A stretch of DNA of 64,000 nucleotides from an uncultured Succinivibrio sp. (GCA_934218695.1 CAKQDA010000001.1:1-64000), one strand, 5' to 3'. Positions 27,680 to 38,018 are shown, counted from the stretch's first letter. Translations and numbers: made by a program. Notes: generated from the sequence alone by a model not told the origin.

Positions 27680-29680
27680 ATGACAAAAAACCTAATATTA
27701 TGGCTGGTTATTGCCGTGATTTTAATGACTCTTTTTGAGTCATTCAATTCATCAGACAGTTCTGGTCGTATGGAAGACTACACAAGCTTCGTAAGAGAAG
27801 TGCAGTCAGATCAGATACAGGAGGTTGTATTTGACGGCAAGGTTATCAATGGTGTTAAAAAGAACGGTGAAAGATTCTTAACTGTTATGCCTTTGAGCGA
27901 TCCTGCAATTATCGATTCTCTTTTATCTCACAATGTAAGAGCCTCAGGCACTAAGCCTGAAGAGCAGAGTCTGCTTTTGTCAATCTTTGTGTCATGGTTT
28001 CCAATGCTGCTTCTAATCGGCGTGTGGATCTTTTTCTCAAGACAGATGCAGGGTGGCTCTAAGGGTAATCCTCTGTCTTTTGGAAAATCAAAGGCAAAGC
28101 TTCTGTCAGAAAATCAGATTAAAACAACCTTTGATGATGTGGCAGGCTGTGATGAGGCCAAAGAGGATGTTGTAGAGCTTGTTGACTTTTTAAAAGATCC
28201 AACCAAGTATTCAAAGCTCGGTGGCCGTATTCCTCGCGGTGTTCTCATGGTAGGACCTCCTGGTACCGGTAAGACCCTGCTTGCAAGAGCTATTGCAGGT
28301 GAAGCCAAGGTTCCTTTCTTCTCAATATCAGGTTCTGACTTCGTTGAGATGTTCGTGGGTGTAGGTGCCTCTCGTGTAAGAGACATGTTTGCTCAGGCCA
28401 AGAAAAATGCTCCTTGTATTATCTTTATCGACGAAATCGATGCTGTAGGCCGCAAGCGTGGCGTTGGCATGGGTGGCGGGCATGATGAAAGAGAGCAGAC
28501 CTTAAACCAGCTTCTTGTTGAAATGGATGGTTTTGAAGGTTTTGAGGCTGTAATCATCATCGCTGCAACCAACAGACCTGATGTTCTGGATCCTGCACTG
28601 CTGCGTCCTGGCCGTTTTGACAGACAGGTTGTGGTAGGTTTACCGGATGTGCGCGGCCGTGAGCAGATCCTGAATGTTCATGTTAAGAAAGTGCCATTGG
28701 GAAAGGATGTTGATACTGCAACTATTGCAAGGGGAACTCCCGGTTTTTCAGGAGCTGAACTTGCAAACCTTGTAAATGAGGCTGCCTTGAATGCTGCCCG
28801 CCACAACAAGCGAGTTGTAAGCATGAATGAGTTTGAGGAAGCTAAAGACAAGCTTCTGATGGGTGCCGAGCGCAGAAGCATGGCAATGAATGAGCATGAA
28901 AAGATCAACACTGCCTATCATGAGGCAGGTCATGCCATTGTCGGTAAACTGGTGCCAGAGCACGATCCAGTGTACAAGGTATCTATCATTCCACGTGGCA
29001 GAGCTTTAGGTGTCACTATGTATCTGCCTGAACAGGATAAGGTATCGCAGAGCCGTATTGGTCTTCTGTCAAATATCTCAACTCTGTTTGCAGGCCGTAT
29101 TGCCGAAGAGCTGATGTTTGGTACTGATGCTGTAACTACCGGTGCCTCAAATGATATCGAAAGAGCAACTCAGATTGCCCGCAGCATGGTAACCAGATGG
29201 GGTTTCTCAAAGAGACTTGCTCCTATGCAGTACGAAAAGGATAACGAAGGTTCTGCATATCTTGGAGGTTCTTCAACCACTATGATCTCAATGTCTGATG
29301 AGACTGCCAAGATCATTGACGAGGAAGTAACCGAGATCATCAACTCCTGCTATAAGAAAGCACAGGATCTGCTTGAAGAGAACAGAGACATTCTTGAGAA
29401 TATGAAGGATGCCCTGTTAAAGTATGAGACTATTGATGCCGAGCAGATTGACGATCTGATGAATCGTAGAGAAGTTCGTCCTCCACGCAAGTCAGGTGAC
29501 GGCAAATCAGCAGAAAACAAATCTGATGACAGCTCAAAGGACGCAAAGTCTGATGAAGTTAAGTCAGAAGGCAGAACTGCTGATAGAAAGGACAGTCAGA
29601 ATGAAAATGTAAAGACTGAGAACTCAGACAATGAATCAGTGTCAAAAAAAGACGATAATGACACTAATTCAGAGAAGTAG
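27680..29680 (+). CDS. ftsH: ATP-dependent zinc metalloprotease FtsH
   Basis: 666 aa. Two membrane segments (residues about 5-22 and 100-120) flank a periplasmic domain. The AAA module follows, with Walker [14 protein letters not shown] near 195, Walker [13 protein letters not shown] near 250 and the second region of homology [19 protein letters not shown] near 305. The zinc protease motif HEAGH is at about 414-418. The C-terminal 60 residues are a Ser/Asp/Lys-rich tail. It degrades membrane and regulatory proteins such as sigma-32 and LpxC in E. coli. Confidence 0.97.
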   Translation: MTKNLILWLVIAVILMTLFESFNSSDSSGRMEDYTSFVREVQSDQIQEVVFDGKVINGVKKNGERFLTVMPLSDPAIIDSLLSHNVRASGTKPEEQSLLLSIFVSWFPMLLLIGVWIFFSRQMQGGSKGNPLSFGKSKAKLLSENQIKTTFDDVAGCDEAKEDVVELVDFLKDPTKYSKLGGRIPRGVLMVGPPGTGKTLLARAIAGEAKVPFFSISGSDFVEMFVGVGASRVRDMFAQAKKNAPCIIFIDEIDAVGRKRGVGMGGGHDEREQTLNQLLVEMDGFEGFEAVIIIAATNRPDVLDPALLRPGRFDRQVVVGLPDVRGREQILNVHVKKVPLGKDVDTATIARGTPGFSGAELANLVNEAALNAARHNKRVVSMNEFEEAKDKLLMGAERRSMAMNEHEKINTAYHEAGHAIVGKLVPEHDPVYKVSIIPRGRALGVTMYLPEQDKVSQSRIGLLSNISTLFAGRIAEELMFGTDAVTTGASNDIERATQIARSMVTRWGFSKRLAPMQYEKDNEGSAYLGGSSTTMISMSDETAKIIDEEVTEIINSCYKKAQDLLEENRDILENMKDALLKYETIDAEQIDDLMNRREVRPPRKSGDGKSAENKSDDSSKDAKSDEVKSEGRTADRKDSQNENVKTENSDNESVSKKDDNDTNSEK

Positions 29681-29719
29681 TCAGATCATTACAGTTATCT
29701 GAAATACTATCGTCTCGTG

Positions 29720-29750
29720 AAGGATCTCTTTGTGGAGATCCTTTGCTTTT
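29720..29750 (+). terminator. ftsH terminator
   Basis: Perfect 9-bp stem AAGGATCTC / GAGATCCTT with a 6-base loop, followed by TGCTTTT. Confidence 0.72.
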
Positions 29751-29813
29751 AATGTGGAAAAGGTTACAGTCTGATTTATATCTGATTTGTACAGATTGAG
29801 TGTAGGGGTGGCA

Positions 29814-30674
29814 ATGAAATTAAGACTGCCAAACAGTAAAAGCCTTGATTTGTCTTTTACAAAAGTAATGGGCACCATTGCTTTAGAAGAGAATGATACC
29901 CGTTCAATTGAAGATCTCGTTCTTCTGGCCAACAGCTACGTAAAAGCAGGAGCCGAGCTTCTGGAAATTGGTGCCAGAGCAGGTTCAGATGGCATCAATG
30001 AAACCAGAGTGATGTCTGTTCTTTGTGCTGTAATGAACAGTGTTGATGTTCCTGTGGCCTTAAACTCAAACAACTATGAGGTTGTTTCACAGGCTGTTAA
30101 GGCCGGTGTCTCCATGGTTATTACCACCAATGGCCTTGCAACTGAGGGCATGATTGACCTTATAAAACGCTCTAATGTTGCAGTATGCCTTCACTTTGAT
30201 CCAAAAGAAAAAATTGATGATGACAGCGATGTGGTAAGTATCATTTCTGAATACTACTTTGAAAGAATCGATACTCTTTTAAATGCCGGTATTGAAAGAA
30301 AGAGATTACTCATTGACCCATCTGTAGTAAATGCATCTGTAAGCAACAGATTACGACTTCTTGGAAGAATTGAGAGTTTCAAGAGTTTTGCTCTTCCAAT
30401 CTGTATTGCTCTGCCTCGCTCTCTTCCAAAGGAAGACCGTTTTATGAAGGACAACAGAGTGCTTACACTGACTACAGCCTTATTCTGTTCATCTGTAAGC
30501 CCAGTGCAGATCATTAGAACAACAGATGTAAGTGAAGTTGCTATCGCAATCGGTTTCTGGCAGATCATGGCAAGCAAAACCAAGCCTTTCAAACTGTCTA
30601 AGACCATCATCAGACGTTTGAGACTTATGCGTGATGCAATTCATGACTTAAGAAAGAATAAAGACAGAAATTAG
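29814..30674 (+). CDS. degenerate dihydropteroate synthase-like protein (FolP position)
   Basis: 286 aa from the ATG at 29814 (GGGGTGG just upstream; FolP-like start MKLRLPNSKSLDLSFTKVMG). The gene stands where folP stands, between ftsH and glmM, and the chain aligns with the DHPS TIM barrel. The active-site motifs are largely gone: NVTPDSFSDGG is replaced by TIALEENDTRS, DVGGESTRPG by EIGARAGSDG and SVDTSKP by ALNSNNY. The SRK loop reads LPRSLPK, and the final R-x-H is RTTD. Only IDP of the LDPGFGFGK motif and some framework remain. The reading frame is intact with normal codon use, so it is probably expressed. It is likely a non-catalytic homologue or has a changed activity. Confidence 0.75.
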   Translation: MKLRLPNSKSLDLSFTKVMGTIALEENDTRSIEDLVLLANSYVKAGAELLEIGARAGSDGINETRVMSVLCAVMNSVDVPVALNSNNYEVVSQAVKAGVSMVITTNGLATEGMIDLIKRSNVAVCLHFDPKEKIDDDSDVVSIISEYYFERIDTLLNAGIERKRLLIDPSVVNASVSNRLRLLGRIESFKSFALPICIALPRSLPKEDRFMKDNRVLTLTTALFCSSVSPVQIIRTTDVSEVAIAIGFWQIMASKTKPFKLSKTIIRRLRLMRDAIHDLRKNKDRN

Positions 30675-30738
30675 ATCTCTCAGCTAAGATACGCAACAAA
30701 TTCAAACTTTTTAAACAGAAAAACGAAAGAAAACAAAG

Positions 30739-32091
30739 ATGAAAAGAAAATATTTTGGTACAGACGGTGTACGTGGCCGTGTGGGTCAGTATCCAATCAC
30801 TCCTGATTTTGCTGTAAAACTCGGACTTGCTGCAGGTAAGGTATTAGGAAAAAAAAGTGGCGGTAAGGTAATCATTGGAAAGGACACCCGTCTGTCAGGC
30901 TATATGCTCGAAGCTGCCTTAGAGTCAGGTTTTTCAGCCGGCGGTATGTCTCCTGTAATGTTAGGACCTATGCCTACTCCTGCTGTTGCCTATCTGACCA
31001 GAGCTTTCAGAGCAGATCTTGGTGTTGTGATCAGTGCATCACACAACCCTTACTATGATAACGGTATCAAGTTCTTCTCAGCTCAGGGTACAAAGCTTCC
31101 TGATGAAATCGAACTTGAAATTGAGTCTGTACTGGATTCAAAGGATATTCCACTTGCAGCTTCATCTGACTTTGGACGCGCCTTCAGACAGAACGATGCT
31201 CCAGGCCGCTATATCGAGTACTGCAAGAGTACTTTTGCAAGCCACTTCTCGTTAGAAGGTATGAAGATTGTTTTAGACTGCGCAAACGGCGCAACCTACC
31301 ACATTGCTCCACTTGTATTCAGAGAGCTCGGTGCACAGGTCGTTACAATCGGTGACAAACCAAACGGTATTAACATCAATGATGGCGTGGGTTCTACACA
31401 TCCTGAGGCTTTAGTTGCCAAAGTTCTGTCTGAAAAGGCTGATCTTGGTATTGCTTTTGATGGTGACGGTGACAGAGTTTTAATGTGTGACAGCCACGGC
31501 ACACTGCGTGACGGTGACAACCTTCTATATATCATTGCCAACGACACTAAAAAACGAGGACGTCTGCCAGGTGGTGTGGTCGGTACTCTGATGACAAATT
31601 TAGGTCTCGAGCTTGCCTTAAAGCGTGAAGGTATTCCTTTTGCACGCGCCAAGGTCGGTGACAGATATGTTATGGAGCAGCTTTTAGAGAAGAACTGGAC
31701 TTTAGGTGGTGAGAACAGCGGTCATATCATAAGCTTAAATCACGCTACCACAGGTGACGGTATCGTATCAGCACTGCAGGTTCTAAAGGCATGCATGTAC
31801 GCAGGCAAGAGCGTGGAGGAACTGTCAGAAGGTCTAACCATGTATCCTCAGGATCTTATAAACGTAAGATTAACTGCAGGACTTGATGTAACCCGCGACG
31901 AGAAAGTACAGGCAGTTGTAGCTGAAGTTGAAAAGGAACTTGGTGACAAAGGTCGTGTCCTTTTACGCAAATCAGGTACAGAGCCTGTGGTACGCGTAAT
32001 GGTTGAAGGTGAGGATACACAGGACGTTCATACTAAAGCACAGAGAATTGCTGATGTGATCATCCATCAGGCCGGTTGTGAAAATGCTTGA
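30739..32091 (+). CDS. glmM: phosphoglucosamine mutase
   Basis: 450 aa; converts glucosamine-6-P to glucosamine-1-P for UDP-GlcNAc and peptidoglycan. Opening [20 protein letters not shown], active-site serine in [18 protein letters not shown] at about Ser101, metal loop [13 protein letters not shown] near 240, sugar-binding GGENSGHII near 325 and phosphate-binding [15 protein letters not shown] near 405. All are intact. It is followed by secG as in E. coli. Confidence 0.97.
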   Translation: MKRKYFGTDGVRGRVGQYPITPDFAVKLGLAAGKVLGKKSGGKVIIGKDTRLSGYMLEAALESGFSAGGMSPVMLGPMPTPAVAYLTRAFRADLGVVISASHNPYYDNGIKFFSAQGTKLPDEIELEIESVLDSKDIPLAASSDFGRAFRQNDAPGRYIEYCKSTFASHFSLEGMKIVLDCANGATYHIAPLVFRELGAQVVTIGDKPNGININDGVGSTHPEALVAKVLSEKADLGIAFDGDGDRVLMCDSHGTLRDGDNLLYIIANDTKKRGRLPGGVVGTLMTNLGLELALKREGIPFARAKVGDRYVMEQLLEKNWTLGGENSGHIISLNHATTGDGIVSALQVLKACMYAGKSVEELSEGLTMYPQDLINVRLTAGLDVTRDEKVQAVVAEVEKELGDKGRVLLRKSGTEPVVRVMVEGEDTQDVHTKAQRIADVIIHQAGCENA

Positions 32092-32157
32092 AAAAAAGCA
32101 CAATAACCTGTAATATTTGCAAAGCTTTGTATACGCAAAATAGGGTGCGTTTTTATT

Positions 32158-32568
32158 ATGTACGAAATTGGTATTGTTGTTTTATTACTAGTTGCAATTG
32201 CAATGATTGCTCTGATCCTTGTTCAGCAGGGTAAAGGTGCCGGAATGGGCGCTTCGTTTGGTGCTGGTGCATCAAATACAGTATTCGGTTCTGTAGGTTC
32301 AGGAAACTTCCTGACAAGATCAACCTGGACTTTAATTATACTGTTCTTTGGTATCTGCCTGTTCTTAGGTTATCTGCAGAAGTCAGCTCACGAGGAAAAG
32401 TCAGGCTTCAGCAATATTTCTGAGACTCCTGCAACTGAGCAGGTTGAACAGAAGACTGTTGTTAACACAGACGCTCCTGTAGTAGATACAGATGCTCCTG
32501 CTGTTTCTGAAACAACTGATGCTCCTGCAACAGATGCCCCAAAGGCAGATGACAAAGAGTCAAAGTAA
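32158..32568 (+). CDS. secG: protein-export membrane protein SecG
   Basis: 136 aa. Two membrane helices (residues about 3-22 and 55-75) flank the cytoplasmic loop QQGKGAGMGASFGAGASNTVFG that is diagnostic of SecG. SecG assists SecYE translocation with SecA. The C-terminus is extended by an Ala/Pro/Thr/Asp-rich tail with four TDAP repeats (residues about 100-128), so the protein is longer than E. coli SecG (110). A perfect terminator follows at 32588-32613. Confidence 0.95.
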   Translation: MYEIGIVVLLLVAIAMIALILVQQGKGAGMGASFGAGASNTVFGSVGSGNFLTRSTWTLIILFFGICLFLGYLQKSAHEEKSGFSNISETPATEQVEQKTVVNTDAPVVDTDAPAVSETTDAPATDAPKADDKESK

Positions 32569-32587
32569 TAAAACTATCAGTTAAAAA

Positions 32588-32613
32588 AAGACCCACCTTA
32601 AGGTGGGTTTTTT
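32588..32613 (+). terminator. secG terminator
   Basis: Perfect stem ACCCACCTT / AAGGTGGGT followed by T-run; A-run on the other side, so it may also serve the convergent fau transcript. Confidence 0.88.
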
Positions 32614-32636
32614 GTTGCAGATTGGTTGAAGCAGTG

Positions 32637-33227
32637 TTAGAAAACGTAATGCTTAGTTGGCGTTATTACCTCATGCAGTGGCATATCCCAGTGCTCAACA
32701 GGTACTGAATCGAGCAACTGAAAATCATAAGCTACACCTATCAGAAGACACTGCACTGACAGTTTTTTTAACATCCTGTCGTAGTATCCTCCACCCATTC
32801 CAAGTCTGTTTCCTTTAGAATCAAATCCTACTAAAGGAACAATGAGAGCTTCAAACTTATCTGGAGTAACCAGATTTTCAGGTAAATTCTCGGGCTCTAA
32901 AATATGAAAGCGGTTCTCAATTAATCTGTCGCCTTTCTTATAGGCATAAAAGTCCATATGTCCTTTTACATGCACATCCATAAAAGGTAGCGCCAGTTCA
33001 TGATTTTCAAGAAGATATTCATTGATAGGATCTGTTGATAATTCGCCACCTAAACTTAAATATGATCCGACCATTCTTTTTTTCTGAAGGTATTTATGAT
33101 GGCTTAAAATTTTTACAATCTCAACACCGGCATCATAAGCTTTTACTGGTGTAATCTGTCTACGCTGCTGAAGAATCTCCTGACGTAGAGATTTTCTTAA
33201 TATTTTGTTGTCTAAAAAATCAGTCAT
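32637..33227 (-). CDS. fau: 5-formyltetrahydrofolate cyclo-ligase
   Basis: 196 aa (YgfA/Fau, MTHFS). It converts 5-formyl-THF to 5,10-methenyl-THF using ATP. N-terminal LRKSLRQEILQQRRQI with the Arg-rich ATP-binding start, central VGSYLSLGGELST, and the family signature PLVGFDSKGNRLGMGGGYYDR near 130-150. The start overlaps the end of zapA by 8 bases, so there is no room for the 6S RNA that separates these genes in E. coli. Folate interconversion is therefore present although the folP-position gene looks inactive. Confidence 0.94.
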   Translation of the reverse strand: MTDFLDNKILRKSLRQEILQQRRQITPVKAYDAGVEIVKILSHHKYLQKKRMVGSYLSLGGELSTDPINEYLLENHELALPFMDVHVKGHMDFYAYKKGDRLIENRFHILEPENLPENLVTPDKFEALIVPLVGFDSKGNRLGMGGGYYDRMLKKLSVQCLLIGVAYDFQLLDSVPVEHWDMPLHEVITPTKHYVF

Positions 33228-33525
33228 TGTTGGCTCTTTGTAGTGAAACCTTCATTTTGGTGATAAGTTTCAGTGCTTCATTTTCAAATGGTGTTTTGTT
33301 GTTTAAATATCCCTGCAGAGTGCTCTCCGAATCAAGAGCAATGAGAATTGCAGCCTGTGTAGGTGTTAAATTCGGATTCTCTCTCATCATATTTGAAGCC
33401 TTTGTCTGCAGAGAATCTACTGCTTTTTTAAGATTGTCCTTTTGAGCTTTTGCACATCTTAAGTTGAAACTTTCACCAAAGAGTGCACATTGGACAAAGT
33501 CCTGTGAATCGTTTTGATCTGGCAT
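33220..33525 (-). CDS. zapA: cell division protein ZapA
   Basis: A 101-aa FtsZ-binding protein that bundles protofilaments at the Z ring. Pattern: residues 11-50 VQCALFGESFNLRCAKAQ and NLKKAVDSLQTKASNMM, then a coiled-coil helix (NPNLTPTQAAILIALDSES). Its position directly upstream of fau is conserved in gammaproteobacteria and supports the call, since ZapA sequences diverge quickly. It overlaps fau by 8 bases. Confidence 0.8.
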   Translation of the reverse strand: MPDQNDSQDFVQCALFGESFNLRCAKAQKDNLKKAVDSLQTKASNMMRENPNLTPTQAAILIALDSESTLQGYLNNKTPFENEALKLITKMKVSLQRANND

Positions 33526-33774
33526 AAATTTTCCTTTTTGCCTATATTGTAAGGTTATTAATCAAATTGTCCAAAAACTTCTGAGGGTGCATTAAAATTA
33601 ACGGTAGTTATACTGATATTAGACTATAAAAATTATTTTGTATTGAAAAATAATGCGAATAGTACATCTAAAAATAATATTTTTTTAAAATGTGAAGATA
33701 ATACTGTTTAAATTATAGATTAGGTGTTAAAGTGAGATGAGAAGTTTTCATCTATCCAATAGCAGAGTTTTATT

Positions 33775-36700
33775 ATGAGCAAAAAAACAGTGTATTCAAA
33801 TATTGCAATTGATCTAGGTGGTAAGTATACAGGATGCGTATCATATACATCTTCAATATTGCCATCTGCAGATGACATCAATGCTTTTATTATTGAGATG
33901 CCTGATGATGGTAATGGTATTAAATATACAGTAAAAGATAGAACTCAGAAGAGACATATGATTCGTGCTTTGGATAGATTCAAAAAAGCAAGAAAACTAA
34001 TCTATCTTGTTATAAGTTCAGTAATTCATAGAGAGCTGACTGCTGATGAAAAAGAAGCAATCTCTTCTTTAATGAAGAGAAGAGGGTATACAAGGCTAGA
34101 AGCAGAAATTGACCTTGATATTTTAAAAGAATGTCCTGTTGATCTATTTGCCTCATATATTAAAGATCTGTTTGATGAATCTCAGTCTTTATATGATCAG
34201 TTTAATCAAAGGTGTTGTGATTTAGATTCAGCAAAAGTCATGATGAAAGAACTTTCTCAAGATGAATTTAATAAGGCAGTGGAATCTTCAGAACTTGATA
34301 AAACAGAAATAGAACTGTACAAGTCAGCTTTTGATGTGATGGTGAAAGCTGCTGAAAACATCATCAATACCTGTGAATTTGGCAATAAACACCGTAAACA
34401 ATACTTATCAGATATCAAGGCAGATATAAATAAGGATTCTAGATTAGCTGATATAGTTAAGTCATTTGATGGTAATGAAAAGCTTTTCAAATGTGTTGGA
34501 AATATTTCGAATCTTCAGCTGAGAGCTTTGCGCTGGTATTTCAATGATATCAACATGAAAGGAAATCCAAAATGGATTCCTGAAAGATTTAAAAAAGTGT
34601 GGGCAAGAGCCTATAAATACTTCCATTATCCAAAAGAAGATCAACAAAAAGCCAGAGAGCTGATAAAAAATCTGGAAATTTCAAATGATGTAACATCATT
34701 GTTGTGTTCAATTGATCCTCTCGACACAATCCCTCCATATGAGGATCAAAACAATCGAAATCCTCCTACAGATTTAACATTACTCTTATCACCTAAAGCC
34801 TTAGACAAGAAATACGCAAATGTATGGGAGAAATGGGCAGAGAAGTTCGCAAAACTATATCCAAATTTAAAATACCAGCTAGAAGATATAGTTAAAATTT
34901 CAGACCGAAAGTCAAGAATAGAACTAAAGAGTTCAAGCTCATATACGCAAAGCAAAATTTTCAACTCATATGTAATGCAACGTTTGTTTGATTTAGCTGC
35001 AGATAAAAACGAGCCAATTACACTATTGAGATTATGGGTAAGAGATCCTTCAAATTCAAAACTGGCAGATACAGTCAAGATAATTCAGTCAGTGGTAGAA
35101 GATCGTGAGGATGATTTTTATAAGTTAGCTCAGTCATATTACAACGAAGTAGAAATGGCCAAATCAGGTCTTTGGTCAGTAGTTGAAGATCCTCTTCTTG
35201 AAATTTCTGGAATACATCCTCCAATGAAGAATAAAGTGATATCAACACTGGTTGGAAATGTACTTGGAATAAATAATGATTTTGATTATGAGAAATTTCT
35301 TGAAGTTTGGAGAGCTCCTATAAAAGGAAGAAAAACTTTAAAATCAGTTTGTAAAGATATTGAAGAACTTCGAAAAGAATACGGTAATACTTTTAAAATC
35401 GAATATGACTATGCTAATTATTCTGCTAAAGAAAAGAAAGAACGGTTGACTGCAGATCAGAAGAAACTAGTAGAAATCAATAAAATAATTGAAGAGATTT
35501 CTCCATTAGTTAGGAACAGTATTTCTCAAGATCCTTTATCAGAAATTAAATTTAACAATCCGTTCAGTTTTTCTCAACTTTATACTCTAATCGAAACAGA
35601 TACATTAGGCTTTTCAAGCAATTGTGTAGCAGTAAATATGGAGAATAACGCAAGAATGCAGTCCCTGTTAGGAAATCATGCGCTATGTTCTCGACTGCCA
35701 ACTGAATCAGTAAGACCTTTTGATGGTGCCTTAGGAAAGATCTTAGAAAGGCAGGCTTATGAAATTGCTAAAGTAAAGAGCGCAGAGATAAAAGAGTTAG
35801 ACTCTCTGAATGAGACAGTGATAAATGTCGGTATATTAATTGAACAGAATAAATTTGAGTTTACAGAATCAATAGCGAAGATAAAGAAGTCAAAGATACT
35901 GAAAAAAATTAAAAAAAGATCCCAAAGTGGAGTTAGTCGTCAATTAAAGAAATGGGAAAATAAAGAGAAGAGAATTAAATCTGCTTCAAGAGGTGTATGC
36001 CCATACACAGGTGAACCTATATCCGAAACAAATGGTGAGATCGACCATATCATTCCAAGAAGCTTTACTAAATCCAGTATGGGTACGATTTTTAACTCAG
36101 AAGCGAATCTGATTTTTTGTAGACTAACAGGAAATCGGAATAAAGATGAAAATATGTATACATTAAGAGAACTTTCACCAAAGTATCTTAATGCTGTATT
36201 TGGAACAGCAGATATTGTGCAGATTCAGCAGAATATAGAAAGTACGGTAGCAAAAATTAGTAGCAAAAATCCAAGATTCCTGTTTGATATGATGGATCAA
36301 AAAGAGCAAGACTGTTGCAGACACGCTTTATTTATGCCTCACAGCAAAGCCTATCAGATAGTTGTGTCAGCAATGGCCAGATCCTATAGTACAAGGGTTA
36401 ATGGAACTCAGTCTTATTTTGTAAATGCGATTATTTCAAAATTAAAAAACGAGTTGTCTTCATGGCTAAAAACACACAATAGTACTCTTAATTTCTTTGC
36501 TTATAAGGTGGATCCTTCTGAAGTTCACTCAACAAGAGATAACCTGAGCAAATTTAATGAACTTTTGAAAAAACAAGACATTCAGTCAATAACATCTCAC
36601 GCCATAGATGCTTTATGTGTATTGGCATCTGCATCAACAAATGAGCGTATTTCTGAAAATATCTCAAAAGAAAGTTGTTTGGCTAAAATTTCTAATACTG

Positions 36701-37449
36701 GCAATTTGTTAAAACTTGAGCCTCATGAATTTAAAATTCTTCGAATAGAGAAAAAAGACTTTACAGATAAAAAAGACGATTTTTCTAGAAAGTTATTTAA
36801 TGATACGATCTACGCAGAGCATTTTTTACCTGTGATGGTAATGAAAGATCAAGTTAAGATTGGATTTTCATGGAACTCTAGTGAAAAAGGAAATTCTATT
36901 GAAATTGTAAAAGATCAACATAAATTTCTTGAATTGTTAGCTCCATTTTTTAATAAAGAAATAGAATCCAGTTGTAAATTTATAACGTATAAAATAAATA
37001 AAAAGAAAGCTTTTGATTTTATCCATAGATATGTACATCAAGAAGTAGATGTAAATGATTGTGCTCTTATAGTGAAAATTTTAGAGTCATTACGTTACAC
37101 AACAGTAAATGCCGATGTATGTGATATTTACAATGAAAGCGAAAATAGATTTAAGATGAGATCTGAAATCCTTACAAACAAAAATTTTGAGTTGAATTTT
37201 TCATTACCAAAACCCTTTAAGATCTTAGCTTGTAAAAAAATATATTTACCATCTAAAAAAGAATGGTCGAAAATTACTGATAAATTATCAGATTATTTGG
37301 GTAAAGATAACATTAAAAATTGGAATGAGATTATTTATAATTCTTTAAATTTAAACAGAAAAAACACAAAAAAACTCAATCATGCCGGAACAAAACGAGT
37401 GTATAAGCTTACCAATACTAAAAAATGCATCTGGAGGAATAAGAATTAA
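33775..37449 (+). CDS. cas9: CRISPR-associated endonuclease Cas9, type II-B, main part up to a frameshift
   Basis: 1224 codons. RuvC-I is SNIAIDLGGKYTGCVSY (Asp13), the DLG-x-K-x-TG form seen in type II-B Cas9. The Arg-rich bridge helix is near 58-75 and RuvC-II is ILIEQNKFEF (Glu690). HNH lies about 728-790 (VCPYTGEPI, EIDHIIPRSF with His758, LTGNRNKDEN), and RuvC-III is HAIDALCVLASA (His942, Asp945). All nuclease residues are present. The frame is lost near 37405: after KRVY (codon 1210) the +1 frame continues SLPILKNASGGIRIKR, as expected at the start of the C-terminal region, to 38017. A joined protein would be about 1413 aa, typical for II-B. It is AT-richer than flanking housekeeping genes and begins the operon cas9-cas1-cas2-cas4. 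Confidence 0.93.
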   Translation: MSKKTVYSNIAIDLGGKYTGCVSYTSSILPSADDINAFIIEMPDDGNGIKYTVKDRTQKRHMIRALDRFKKARKLIYLVISSVIHRELTADEKEAISSLMKRRGYTRLEAEIDLDILKECPVDLFASYIKDLFDESQSLYDQFNQRCCDLDSAKVMMKELSQDEFNKAVESSELDKTEIELYKSAFDVMVKAAENIINTCEFGNKHRKQYLSDIKADINKDSRLADIVKSFDGNEKLFKCVGNISNLQLRALRWYFNDINMKGNPKWIPERFKKVWARAYKYFHYPKEDQQKARELIKNLEISNDVTSLLCSIDPLDTIPPYEDQNNRNPPTDLTLLLSPKALDKKYANVWEKWAEKFAKLYPNLKYQLEDIVKISDRKSRIELKSSSSYTQSKIFNSYVMQRLFDLAADKNEPITLLRLWVRDPSNSKLADTVKIIQSVVEDREDDFYKLAQSYYNEVEMAKSGLWSVVEDPLLEISGIHPPMKNKVISTLVGNVLGINNDFDYEKFLEVWRAPIKGRKTLKSVCKDIEELRKEYGNTFKIEYDYANYSAKEKKERLTADQKKLVEINKIIEEISPLVRNSISQDPLSEIKFNNPFSFSQLYTLIETDTLGFSSNCVAVNMENNARMQSLLGNHALCSRLPTESVRPFDGALGKILERQAYEIAKVKSAEIKELDSLNETVINVGILIEQNKFEFTESIAKIKKSKILKKIKKRSQSGVSRQLKKWENKEKRIKSASRGVCPYTGEPISETNGEIDHIIPRSFTKSSMGTIFNSEANLIFCRLTGNRNKDENMYTLRELSPKYLNAVFGTADIVQIQQNIESTVAKISSKNPRFLFDMMDQKEQDCCRHALFMPHSKAYQIVVSAMARSYSTRVNGTQSYFVNAIISKLKNELSSWLKTHNSTLNFFAYKVDPSEVHSTRDNLSKFNELLKKQDIQSITSHAIDALCVLASASTNERISENISKESCLAKISNTGNLLKLEPHEFKILRIEKKDFTDKKDDFSRKLFNDTIYAEHFLPVMVMKDQVKIGFSWNSSEKGNSIEIVKDQHKFLELLAPFFNKEIESSCKFITYKINKKKAFDFIHRYVHQEVDVNDCALIVKILESLRYTTVNADVCDIYNESENRFKMRSEILTNKNFELNFSLPKPFKILACKKIYLPSKKEWSKITDKLSDYLGKDNIKNWNEIIYNSLNLNRKNTKKLNHAGTKRVYKLTNTKKCIWRNKN

Positions 37450-38017
37450 GAGGTATACAGATGCAATGGAAGAATTTTATCAGTTGCTAGAAGTAAATAC
37501 GCCTCAGACTGTTAAAAGAAAAGGGTTTGCCTTAAGTGAAAAAGGTGAAGTCATGTGGAATAAACCAATAACAGTTGATTCGTATATCGGAAAAAATCTA
37601 ACTCTACTTGAAAAAAATTACAAAAATGTATGTTTTGGGGATAATTTTGTTCCAATGAAAGAAAATAGGATGGTTTATAAAAACGAAAAAACAGAAGTAT
37701 ACGTTTCTCCATCGTCTGATTCTCGTAGATTGGTAATAATTAAGCAACCTTTTGATGAATTTAATAAATGTTTAAAAAATAAATATAAGAATTATCTAGA
37801 ACTTCCTTCAACATTGGTTTTGTCTGGTGATGAAATTGAAAATTATGTTAAAAACATGAAAAATAATTTTATTGGAAATCCAAGAGTAGAAAGAAAAAAT
37901 AATAAAATAACAGGAAAAATAGTTATGCTTTCTATTGGAAAACTTGTTCGTTATTGTTATATGTCTACTACTTGTAATTCTCAGATGAAAACAGCCTATG
38001 ACTGTGCCCTGAGTTAG
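37382..38017 (+). CDS. cas9: Cas9 C-terminal (PAM-interacting) region, out of frame with the rest
   Basis: The +1 frame from about 37406 to TAG 38015-38017 (about 203 codons) is the missing end of Cas9. SLPILKNASGGIRIKR directly continues KRVY of the main frame if one base is removed near 37405. It is rich in Lys and aromatic residues, as PI domains are, and ends one base before cas1. An ATG at 37382 lies upstream of the joint; an in-frame ATG at 37466 has AAGAGG 12 bases before it and GGAGGA further up, so separate translation as a split subunit is conceivable. A simple frameshift mutation or a sequencing error is the plainer reading. Confidence 0.85.
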   Translation: MPEQNECISLPILKNASGGIRIKRYTDAMEEFYQLLEVNTPQTVKRKGFALSEKGEVMWNKPITVDSYIGKNLTLLEKNYKNVCFGDNFVPMKENRMVYKNEKTEVYVSPSSDSRRLVIIKQPFDEFNKCLKNKYKNYLELPSTLVLSGDEIENYVKNMKNNFIGNPRVERKNNKITGKIVMLSIGKLVRYCYMSTTCNSQMKTAYDCALS

Positions 38018-38018
38018 A

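Noticed and set aside
29787..29813. Upstream start of the folP-like gene
   Set aside because: The ATG at 29814 follows GGGGTGG and aligns with the FolP start.
33200..33240. 6S RNA (ssrS) between zapA and fau
   Set aside because: The two genes overlap by 8 bases, leaving no room.
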